NCBI RefSeq assembly: GCF_014873755.1
Contig: NZ_JADBEG010000001.1
Location: 2,358,501 to 2,422,500 of the forward strand
Length of the DNA: 64,000 nt
Source of the DNA: Amycolatopsis lexingtonensis
GTDB lineage: Bacteria > Actinomycetota > Actinomycetes > Mycobacteriales > Pseudonocardiaceae
Direction: 5' to 3'
Below are positions 42,501-50,900 of the stretch, piece after piece. Made by a program: the position numbers and the translations under genes. The notes beneath the pieces were generated by a model. That model worked only from the letters and a program-made list of their open reading frames with translations. It had not been told where the DNA came from and did not search any database. How positions within the stretch are numbered: the first letter of the stretch is position 1; the number at the start of each line of letters is the position of its first letter.

Positions 42501-44972
42501 ACCGACCGGGCACGGGTTGCCGCGCCGGTCGAGGACGTAGATCCGGAGGTTGCGGATCGGTGCCCCGATCGGCACGGACGCCACCTCGGCGAGCGCTTCG
42601 GGCGTGCAGTGCCAGGCGGTGACGTCGATCGCGGCTTCGGTCGGGCCGTACAGGTTGTGCAGTTCGCAGTGCGGCAGCCGCCGGACGAACTCGCGGGCGG
42701 TGTCGAGCGGCAGTTCCTCGCCGCTGCAGACCACGCGCCGCAACGCCGTCACCGACTCGATACTCGGCTCCGCGAGGAACAGATTCAGCATCGACGGCAC
42801 GAAGTGCGCGGTCGTGATCCCCTCGGTGGCCAGGAGTTCACGCAGGTACGCCGCGTCCTTGTGCCCGCCGGGCTCGGCCAGCACCAGCCGGGCGCCGGTC
42901 ATGAGCGGCCAGAAGAACTCCCACACCGAAACGTCGAAGCTCGCCGGGGTCTTCTGCAGCACCGCGTCCGAGCCGTCGAGGCCGTATTCGCGCTGCATCC
43001 AGTCGAGCCGGTTGACGATGCCGCGGTGCCCGTTCGGCACGCCCTTCGGCCGCCCGGTGGAGCCCGAGGTGTAGATGACGTACGCGGGATCGTCCGCGCT
43101 CACCAGCGGTTCCGGAGGCGTGGCCGGGCCGGTCAGGCCGTCGAGCACGACGACGGTCGTGTCCCCGGCCGGGAGGGTGTCCCGGAGCGCGGCCTGGGTC
43201 AGGACCACCGGCGCGGCCGCGTCTTCGAGCATGAACGCGAGCCGGTCCGCCGGGTACTCCGGGTCGAGCGGCACGTAGGCGCCGCCCGCCTTCAGCACGC
43301 CGAGCAGGCCGACGACCAGCTCGAAGGAGCGGTTCGCGAAGACGCCGACCAGCGTCCCCGGCCCGACGCCCAGCTCACGCAGCCGGTGCGCGAGGCCGTT
43401 GGCGCGCTCGTCGAGGTCCCGGTAGGACAGCGATTCACCGCGGAACGTCAGCGCGGGCGCGTCCGGCGTGCGGGCCACCTGCGCTTCGACGAGCGAGTGC
43501 AGCGTGCCCGGCGGGATCTCCCCCGCCGTGTCGTTCCAGCGGTTCAGGACCAGGTCGCGCTGGTCCCCCAGGATGTCCAGTTCGGACAGTGACCGTTCGG
43601 GGTCGGCGGTGATCGAGCGCAGCAGCGTGACCAGGCGCCCGGCCATCCCGGCGACGGTCTCCGCGCCGAACAGCGCGGTGTTGTACACCAGCTTGCCGAT
43701 CAGCCCGGACTCGACCTCGATGGCGTGGAACTCGAAGTCGAACCGGGTCGCGGGCAGGTCCATCGGCAGCCAGCGGAAGTCCACTTCGGACGTCCCGGCC
43801 GTGCCCAGCCGGCCCATCTCGTAGTTCTGCAGCACGAACATCGCCTGGAACACCGGCGAACGGCTCACGTCCCGCGGCACACCGAGGGCGTTCACCAGGC
43901 GTTCGAACGGGACGTCGGCGTGGTCGAACGCGTCGAGCACGTGCCGCCGGGTCCGCGCCAGCAGCTCGGTGAAGCTCGGGTCGCCGTCGAGCTGGGCGCG
44001 CAGCGGCAGCATGTTGATGAACATGCCGACCACGCCTTCCAGCTCGGGCAGCCCGCGCCCGGCCGACGACGAGCCGACGGCGAAGTCCTCCTGCCCGGAG
44101 TACCGGGACAGCAGCACCTGGTAGGCCGCCAGCAGCGTCATGAACAGCGTGACGCCGTGCTCGCGGCTCAGGTCGCCGAGCGCCCGGACGAGGTCCTTTT
44201 CGACGAAGAACTCGTGGATCGCCCCGTCGAACGCCTGGGTCGCCGGCCGCGGCCGGTCGGTGGGCAGTTCCAGGGGTTCGACGCCGCGGAGGGTCTCCTG
44301 CCAGTGGTCGAGCTGCCGGTCCAGTTCGGCGCCGGTCAGCGTCCGGCGCTGCCAGTGCGCGAAGTCGCCGTAGCCGATGGACAGCGCGGGCAGCGCGGCC
44401 GCCGTCCCGTGGTAGGCCGCCGCGAGGTCGCGCAGCAGCAGGTCGACCGACCAGCCGTCGCCGACGATGTGGTGGGTGCACACGGCGAGGAAGTGGTCGT
44501 CGTCGGACACACGCACCAGGGTGGCGCGCAGCAGCGGTCCTTCGGCCAGGTCGAACGGCTCGGCCGCGGCGGCGTCGACGGCGGCCCGGGCGGCCTCTTC
44601 CCCGGAAGCGTCCACAACGGTCAAGGGGACGGTGACCACCGGTTCGAGCCGGACCGACGGCTGCCCGTCGTCCCCGGCCGGGAACCGCATGCGCAGGGCC
44701 TCGTGCCGGGCGGGGAGGCTGTCCAAAGCGGACTGGAGCACGCCGACGTCCAGGCGGCCGGTGAGCCGGATCGGCACCGGGATGTGGTACGACGTGGTCC
44801 CGGGTGCGAACTGCTCCATGAACCAGACGCGTTCCTGCTGGTACGACAGCGGGACGGGGTCGCCGTCCGGCCGCCGGGTGATGGTCGCGGCGGGCTCGGC
44901 GCGCCGCCGCAGCCGCCGTTCCAGCAGCGCCCGGCGCGCGGCCGCGCTGCTGGTTTCGTCGATCGTCGTCAC
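39582..44972 (-). CDS. NRPS module C-A(Ser)-PCP-TE fused to an MFS exporter
   Basis: A 1796-residue protein. C domain about 18-460 (HHIVGDG near 168). A domain about 490-985, whose binding-pocket residues read D-V-W-H-V-S-L-I-D-K, a known serine code. PCP about 1000-1070 ('LGGHSML'). Thioesterase about 1085-1320, in which the nucleophile elbow reads GHCGVG: Cys1152 replaces Ser, with Asp in 'SEDP' and His in 'DQAGHF'. From about 1360 to 1770 a 10-12 helix MFS transporter follows ('GALVDRGDRRKIM' is the A-loop). It is the terminal module: it adds Ser, releases the product and probably exports it. The fusion is seen directly; its mechanism is inferred. Confidence 0.95.
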   Translation of the reverse strand: MTTIDETSSAAARRALLERRLRRRAEPAATITRRPDGDPVPLSYQQERVWFMEQFAPGTTSYHIPVPIRLTGRLDVGVLQSALDSLPARHEALRMRFPAGDDGQPSVRLEPVVTVPLTVVDASGEEAARAAVDAAAAEPFDLAEGPLLRATLVRVSDDDHFLAVCTHHIVGDGWSVDLLLRDLAAAYHGTAAALPALSIGYGDFAHWQRRTLTGAELDRQLDHWQETLRGVEPLELPTDRPRPATQAFDGAIHEFFVEKDLVRALGDLSREHGVTLFMTLLAAYQVLLSRYSGQEDFAVGSSSAGRGLPELEGVVGMFINMLPLRAQLDGDPSFTELLARTRRHVLDAFDHADVPFERLVNALGVPRDVSRSPVFQAMFVLQNYEMGRLGTAGTSEVDFRWLPMDLPATRFDFEFHAIEVESGLIGKLVYNTALFGAETVAGMAGRLVTLLRSITADPERSLSELDILGDQRDLVLNRWNDTAGEIPPGTLHSLVEAQVARTPDAPALTFRGESLSYRDLDERANGLAHRLRELGVGPGTLVGVFANRSFELVVGLLGVLKAGGAYVPLDPEYPADRLAFMLEDAAAPVVLTQAALRDTLPAGDTTVVVLDGLTGPATPPEPLVSADDPAYVIYTSGSTGRPKGVPNGHRGIVNRLDWMQREYGLDGSDAVLQKTPASFDVSVWEFFWPLMTGARLVLAEPGGHKDAAYLRELLATEGITTAHFVPSMLNLFLAEPSIESVTALRRVVCSGEELPLDTAREFVRRLPHCELHNLYGPTEAAIDVTAWHCTPEALAEVASVPIGAPIRNLRIYVLDRRGNPCPVGVPGELHIAGVGLALGYHNRPELTAERFVTDPFHGGRMYRTGDLAHWRADGTIAFLGRLDHQVKLRGLRIELGEIEARLREQPGVADAVVVVREDTPGDKRLVGYVVGDAEGLRAALKETLPDYMVPPSFVTLDALPLTPNGKLDRKALPAPVAARDASTAMVEPSTPLELLLADIWRDVLKVEELGVDDDFFDLGGHSMLATQVVARIAKAGHQAGVMDLFQHRTIRELAVFLDGDRDDSGHLLYELTKPVAKPTLTYVCFPYGGGSAIVYQPLADALPSGYSLFSVAIPGHDVGLSEEAVPFDELVERLADEVLERIDGPLAIYGHCGVGNALAVGVSRRLEERGRELEVVHIGAIFPFARIKGAVGTLRTRLEKLRSNRYYANWLKGMGVDTDDLDPAQADRIISNMRADSRAAEEYFSGLLDARVAKLRAPIISVVGSEDPVTDYYAERYREWEFLTDRTALVVLDQAGHFFLRYRAEELAEILTRVHPALDEPGDLHVSVREDEGWAVHDTHRSEVDDKPAVKPSMARFVTVTVGQLVSSTGSALTSFAVPIWLYTRTGSVTDLGLLWALALLCGVLVLPVAGALVDRGDRRKIMIAASAIAGVIQLALAVLLTVGNLQLWWLYVLIPLGSVAGSIQRIAYQSSVAQLVPKQYLGHAMGLAQLSNGFAQLLMPVIAAGLLAAIQLRGILVLDMASYVFAIVSLLFVRFPDLLGWRPREPLLTAIAGGLKYSWNHRGFRTMLLYFALANVFLAPALVLVSPLVLSFGTVTDVAQVALAEAVGAVAGGIGMALWGGPRKRRMVGVLAGNVGIAVGSLVMGLRPSLIVVAAGVFLLAAAMAVSQGIYATLVQVKVPQRYHGRVFAINQTITWSTLPIGFAVLAPLAVGWFSPLLAPGGALSGSVGSILGTGEGRGVGLAYVVYALILLLINAGGFAVKLLRRFDTEVPDSLPDDLVGAQERERKLAGKEAA

Positions 44973-47953
44973 GCCTGCTCACCTTCGGCCAGCTGGGCCC
45001 GGACCTCTTCGTCGCTGAGCTGGTCGAGGTCGGCTTCCAGGCGGCGTTCGACCTCCGCGGCCAGCTCGGCCACCGTGGTGAACGAGAAGAGGCCGCGGAC
45101 CGGCAGCTCGACGCCGACCTGCTTGCGGATCCGGGCCATCGCGCGGATCGCGAGGAGCGAATTGCCGCCGTGGGCGAAGAAGTCGTCGTGCACGCCCAGC
45201 TTCTCGATGCCCAGCAGTTCCCCCAGCACCTCGGCGACCAGCTCTTCGGCCGCGGTGCTCGGGGCCACGTACTCCGCCTCGCCGCTGGGTTGCGGGTCGG
45301 GCAGCGCGGCCCGGTCGAGCTTGCCGCTCGCCGCCACCGGAAGCGCTTCGAGGGTGACGAACACGGTCGGGACCAGGTACTCCGGCAGCACCGCCCGCAA
45401 CGCTTCGGCCGCGCCGTCGGCGTTCCCGACGACGTACCCGACGAGCGTTCCCTCGCGGACCGCGACCGCCGCGTCCCGGATCTCCGGCAGCTCGCGCAGG
45501 GCGGCTTCCACCTCCCCCGGCTCGATCCGGAAACCGCGCAGCTTGACCTGGTCGTCGGTCCGGCCGAGGTACTCGAGGGTGCCGTCCCGGCGCCAGCGGG
45601 CCAGGTCGCCCGTGGCGTACATCCGCCCGTACGGGCCGTCCGGGAACCGTTCGGCGGTCAGTTCGGGCAGCCCGAGGTAGCCGTGCGCGAGCTGCGCACC
45701 GGCCAGGTGGAGCTGGCCGGCGACGCCCGGCGGCACCGGCCGCAGGCGCTCGTCGAGGACGTAGGCGCGGGTGCCGGGGATCGGGCGGCCGATCGGCACC
45801 GGGCCGTCGACCGGGCCGTCGAGGCGGTGCACGACGCAGCCGACGGTCGCCTCGGTCGGCCCGTACTCGTTGGTGACGACGATCCCGGCGAACGGCCGCA
45901 CGGCCTCACCCATCAGCGCCTCGCCGCCGAGCACCAAGTCCGCGGTCGGATAGGACTCCTCGGGCAGCACGGCGAGGTGCGTCGGGGTGGCCTTGACGAA
46001 GTCCGGCCGCCCGGAGTCCACGATGGACCCACCGGCGGTGAGCGGGCCGAGCAGCGTCGTGACGGTCAGGTCGAACGACGCCGACGTGTGCAGCAGCGCG
46101 CGGCCGGCGAGACTCGGGTACGCCTCGCGCGCCCAGCCCAGGTAGGTGGCGAGCGCGCGGTGGCCGACCTGCACGCCCTTGGGGCGCCCGGTCGAGCCGG
46201 ACGTGTAGATGACGTAGGCGATGTCGTCGGCGCCCGGCCGAGCGGGGTTCTCCTCGGAGGACTCCGCCCACACCGCCGGATCGTCGAGGGCGAGGGTCTC
46301 GGCGGCCAGGGTCACCTCGCCCGCGGTCAGCACCACGCGCGCCCCGGCGTCGGCCAGGACCAGCTCCTGCCGCGCCGCCGGGTTGGCCGGGTCGAGCGGG
46401 ACGTAGGCCGCGCCGCTCTTGAGCGCGCCGAGGATGCCCACGACGAGGTCCGCGGAGTTCGGCGCGCACACGCCGACCACGCCACCGGCCCCGACGCGGT
46501 GCGCGACCCGGTTGGCCCGCGCGTTCAGCTCGGCGTACGTCAGGACCGTGCCGCCGAGCTCCACCGCGACGGCGTCGGGCGTCGACCGGACCTGCTCTTC
46601 GAACCGCTCGACGAACAGCGGCGAGTCCGAAGTGGACGATCCGCTCCACGATTCCACCTGGGCGCGCTCGGCGTCCGACAGCAGCGGCAGGTCCGCCACG
46701 GCGATCGAGGCGTTCTCGACCGCGGCCGCCAGGACGCGCAGGAACCGGTCCGCCATGGACTCCGCGGTCTCCCGGTCGAACAGGTCGGTGCGGTAGAGCA
46801 GCCGGCCACCCGTCGCAGTGAGGTCGATGGCGACGTCGTCCTTGGCGGTGGCGTAGCGGACCGGCTCGATGCCCGAGTCGGGGATGAAGTTGAAGCCGAT
46901 CTGGTAGAGCGCCTGCACGCCCGCGTCGCGCTCCGGCCGCACCTCGTCGGCGACCAGCTGGAACGGCACGCGGCCGTGCTCGATGGCGTCGAGCACCGCG
47001 GCGCGGACCCGGCCGACCAGCTCGGCGAACGCCGGGTCGCCGCCGCAGTCGACGCGGATGGCGAGCTGGTTGACGAACATGCCGATCAGCGGCGCGAGTT
47101 CGGGCAGGTCGCGGCCGGCGACCGGCACCCCGACCACGATGTCCTCCGACCCGGACAGCCGCGACAGCAGCGCGGTGTACCCGGCGAGCAGCACCATGAA
47201 CGGCGACGCCGACAGCTCGCGGCCGACTTCGCCGACCCGGTCGAGCAGGCCGTCCGGGAGCGTGAAGTCGACCTGGCCGCCGTCGAACCCGAAGTCCGCG
47301 GGCCGCGGCCGGTCGGTGGGCAGGCTGTGCACCGGCGGGAGCCCGGCGAGCCGCTCGCGCCAGTAGTCCAGCTGCGCGCGCACGAGCGGGAGCTGGCCGC
47401 GCTGCCACGCCGAGTAGTCCGGGTACTGGATGGCCAGCTCGGGCAGCTTCGGCAGCCGCCCTTCCGCGACCGCGTTGCAGGCCTCGTTCAGCTCGTTCGC
47501 CAGCACCAGCACGGAACCGGCGTCGAACACCGTGTGGTGCACGACGAAGGTCAGCAGCCAGTCGGCGTCGCCGAGCCGGCAGAGCTGGGCTCGCCACGGC
47601 GGCGCCGACTCCAGCGGGATCGGGCGGCGGGCGATCGCCTCGGCCAGCTCGGCCGCGCGTTCCTCCCGCTCCGGGAGGTCACGCAGGTCGTGCACCTCGA
47701 CGTCGATCGGGACGTCGGCGTGCACCACCTGGACGAGCTCGCCGCCGTCCATCCGGAACGCCGTGCGCAGGGCTTCGTGCCGCCCGACGACCACGCCGAG
47801 CGCGGCGCGCCACTGGCCAACAGTGAGCGGCAGGTCCTGCCGTACCTGGCAGGGCAGGTTGTACACCGGGGACGCCGGGTCGAGCTGGTTCGACAGCCAG
47901 ATCCGCTCCTGCCCGAACGAGGCCGGGAACGTCCATTGCTTCGTGTCGGTCAT
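44969..47953 (-). CDS. NRPS module C-A(Asx-type)-PCP
   Basis: A 994-residue single module. The C domain has 'VVHHTVFDAGS', where Ala follows the catalytic Asp instead of the usual Gly of HHxxxDG. The A domain ('YTSGSTGRPKG', 'NEYGPTEATVG') has pocket residues D-L-T-K-V-G-E-V-G-K, closest to Asn/Asp codes. The PCP has 'HGGNSLLAIRAM'. A C-terminal tail 'LDQLSDEEVRAQL' resembles a docking helix. ATG 47953 follows AGGAG closely; a longer upstream frame is Pro/Ser-rich and unlikely. It is coupled to the Ser/TE/MFS protein by ATGA and lies 10 bp after the PKS. Confidence 0.93.
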   Translation of the reverse strand: MTDTKQWTFPASFGQERIWLSNQLDPASPVYNLPCQVRQDLPLTVGQWRAALGVVVGRHEALRTAFRMDGGELVQVVHADVPIDVEVHDLRDLPEREERAAELAEAIARRPIPLESAPPWRAQLCRLGDADWLLTFVVHHTVFDAGSVLVLANELNEACNAVAEGRLPKLPELAIQYPDYSAWQRGQLPLVRAQLDYWRERLAGLPPVHSLPTDRPRPADFGFDGGQVDFTLPDGLLDRVGEVGRELSASPFMVLLAGYTALLSRLSGSEDIVVGVPVAGRDLPELAPLIGMFVNQLAIRVDCGGDPAFAELVGRVRAAVLDAIEHGRVPFQLVADEVRPERDAGVQALYQIGFNFIPDSGIEPVRYATAKDDVAIDLTATGGRLLYRTDLFDRETAESMADRFLRVLAAAVENASIAVADLPLLSDAERAQVESWSGSSTSDSPLFVERFEEQVRSTPDAVAVELGGTVLTYAELNARANRVAHRVGAGGVVGVCAPNSADLVVGILGALKSGAAYVPLDPANPAARQELVLADAGARVVLTAGEVTLAAETLALDDPAVWAESSEENPARPGADDIAYVIYTSGSTGRPKGVQVGHRALATYLGWAREAYPSLAGRALLHTSASFDLTVTTLLGPLTAGGSIVDSGRPDFVKATPTHLAVLPEESYPTADLVLGGEALMGEAVRPFAGIVVTNEYGPTEATVGCVVHRLDGPVDGPVPIGRPIPGTRAYVLDERLRPVPPGVAGQLHLAGAQLAHGYLGLPELTAERFPDGPYGRMYATGDLARWRRDGTLEYLGRTDDQVKLRGFRIEPGEVEAALRELPEIRDAAVAVREGTLVGYVVGNADGAAEALRAVLPEYLVPTVFVTLEALPVAASGKLDRAALPDPQPSGEAEYVAPSTAAEELVAEVLGELLGIEKLGVHDDFFAHGGNSLLAIRAMARIRKQVGVELPVRGLFSFTTVAELAAEVERRLEADLDQLSDEEVRAQLAEGEQA

Positions 47954-47963
47954 GTCTCCTGCT

Positions 47964-50900
47964 TCAGCGCTCGAGCTTGGGGATGGTGGTGGCGGCGTCG
48001 CTTTCACGTGAAAGCGACGCGCTCTGCAGTTCTTCGATCCGCTCGACCAGTGCGGCCACCGTGGAGGATTCGAACAGCGTCTTCATGGCCAGCCGGGCGC
48101 CGGTGGTCTTGCGGACCTGCGCGATGAGCTGGATGGCGACCAGGGAATTGCCGCCGAGGGCGAAGAAGTCGTCGTGGACGCCGATGTGCTCGACCCCGAG
48201 CACCTCGGCCCACTGCCGGGCGATCTCGGCCTCGAGGTCGGTCCGCGGCGCGACGTAGTCGTCCTGGGACTGCGCCTGGACGACCTCCGCGACCTCTTCG
48301 GTCTCTTCCAGGGCTTCGGCGGTGACCCGGCGGGCGAACAGGTCGCGCACCGGCCGGGTGCTGATCACCACCTGGCCGCCGAGGCCCGGCGTCAGCGCCC
48401 GGAGGAACGCCTCGGCGCCGTCGACCGGCCGGATGCCACTGGAGTCCACAGTGGACTTCGCCGCGGGCGCCGTGAGCCCGCCGCTGACCGCACCCTCGTC
48501 GACCTGGCGCAGCACGAAGTCCTCGATCTCGACCAGCACGCGGCCGTCGTCGGCGCACAGCGTCAGGTCCGCGGCGATGACCTGGTCACCACCGGAGTCG
48601 CGGTAGCGCAGGTGGCTGTGGAAGCTCGCCGGGAGCGCGTCGTGCACGACCACCCGGCCGTAGCTCATCGGCAGGTACGTGCCGCTCCCCCGGCCGCGGC
48701 CGAACGCGGTCGCGACGTCGAGCAGCGCCGGGTGCAGCCCCCAGCCGGTGTCGAAGACCGGCGCGACGAGCGAGGCGAGTTCCTCGTGCGTGCCGACGTG
48801 GTGGGTGCGCAGCGCGGCCCACCGCGGGCCGAAGGTGACCATGCTGGTCCGGCCGGTGCCGAAGGCGTTGCCGTCGTCGAGCACGCTCGTCCTGGCCCGC
48901 ACCGCGTCGAGGTCCACAGTGGACGTCGCGGGTGCGGGGATCCAGCCCGCGGAGCCGCGGACGTGCGTCTTCGTCACCCCGCCCGCGCGGCTGGTCACGG
49001 CGAACCCGTCGCCGTCGAAGCCGACCCGGTACTCCGCGACCGTGCCCTCCGGCACCGAGAACGGCTCCAGGAACGCGACATCGCGCAGTTCGACGACGTG
49101 GCCGTCGCCCGGCTTCGGCAGCGCCGCCTCGACGGCCGCCCGCACGGTCTCCAGGTGCCCGGTGCCGGGCACGACCGGGACCCCGGCGATCCGGTGCTCG
49201 TCGAGCAGCCAGTGCGCGGCCGCCGAGACCAGCCCGTGGCAGTCCTCGCCGGTGCGCGTGGTGAGCACCGGGTGCGCGACCGGGCCGTCCGCCTTCGTGC
49301 GGGTGGACCGGATCGTCGTCGGCGCGGCCACTTCCGCGGCCATCCCGACCTCGTCCCAGCCACCCCAGTCGTGCGACACCACCCGCGCCCGCCAGCCGTG
49401 GTCGCCGCGGGCGTAGGCGTCGAGGAAGTTGTTGGCCGCGCAGTAGTCGACCTGCCCGAAGTCACCCGAGACGGCGGTGACCGACGAGCACAGCGCGACG
49501 AAGTCCATCGGCAAGTCGGCGAACGCCGAAGCCAGCGCCAGGGTGCCGGCGATCTTCGGCGCCAGCACCGCTTCCGCGGCCGCGCGTTCCTTGACCTCCG
49601 CGACCCCGCCACCGGGGAGCCCGGCCGCGTGCACGATGCCGTCGAGCCCGCCGAACTCGCGTTCGGCCAGTTCCCGGACTTCCCGCAGCCGCGCCGGGTC
49701 GGTGACGTCGGCGGCGACGACGTGCACCACCGAGCCGGCCGCCTCCATCCGCCGGATCGCCCGGATCGCGCGCGCCGTCCGGTCGGTCCCGTCGCGGGTG
49801 TCCCACTCCTCGCGCGGCGGCAGGCCGGAGCGGGTCAGCAGGATCAGCTTCGCACGGACGCGCAGGGCGAAGTCCTCGGCGAGGGTGACGCCGATGCCGC
49901 CGGTGCCCCCGGTGATCAGGTACCGGCCGCCCTCGCGGAGCACCGGCACCGCTTCGGGCACGGTGACCTGCGTGTGCTCGAGGACCCAGCGCCGGCCCCG
50001 CCGCAGGGCGACCTCGGCCTCGGCCGGGCGGAACAGCTCGGCGACGACCTCCTCGGTCACCGCCTCGACGTCGATGCGCCGCACGGCCGTGCCGGGAACT
50101 TCCAGCGGCAGCACCCGCGCGATGCCTGCGAGCGTCGCGTGTTCAGGCCGGGTCAGGTCGGTGCCGGTGACGTCGGCGGTGCCGGTGCTCAGCACGTCGA
50201 TCCGCACCGGCTCGCCCCAGGCCTGGACCAGGTTGAGGACGCTGAAGAACCCGCGTTCCTGGGCGGCCATCCCGGTTTCGGTGCCGCCGAGGGCCCACGC
50301 GTGGACCACCCGTTCGGGCCGGTCGCCGAGGGCGGCGACCAGTTCGTCGTAGTCCGCCCGCACCCCGGGCCGGACGGTGAAGCCGCGGTCGGTGGCGGCG
50401 AAGGCGGCGCCGGGCCGGACCTCGGTGACCGCGACCCCGGCGTCCCGCAGCAGACCGGGCAGGACGTCGTCGTCGACGAACGCGAGGCAGGACGCGAAGG
50501 GCTCCCGCCGCAGTTCCGGACCGGCCTGCCGCCAGGACGGCACCGCGAACCACTCGTCGAGGGGCAGCGGCCCGCTCGGCTGCTCGGGCTGGACGAGTGT
50601 CCCCTTCGGATCGGGGTCGACCCAGTACCGCTTGCGCGCGTAGGGGTAGCCGGGCAGCGGGACGCGGTGCCCGGCCGTCGTCAGCTCGACGGACACCCCG
50701 TGGGTCCACAGCAGACCGGCCGCGGCGTACAGCGTTTCGACGTCACCCTCGCGGTCGGTGCGGCCGGGCAGGCTCGGCTGCGGCGCGGGCAGGCCCTTCG
50801 GCACCTGGCCGCGGGCGAGCCCGGCCAGCTGGTGGCCCGGGCCGCACTCGACGAGCGCCCACCGCTCGCCGCCGCCGAGCAGCGTCCGCACGCAGTCGCC

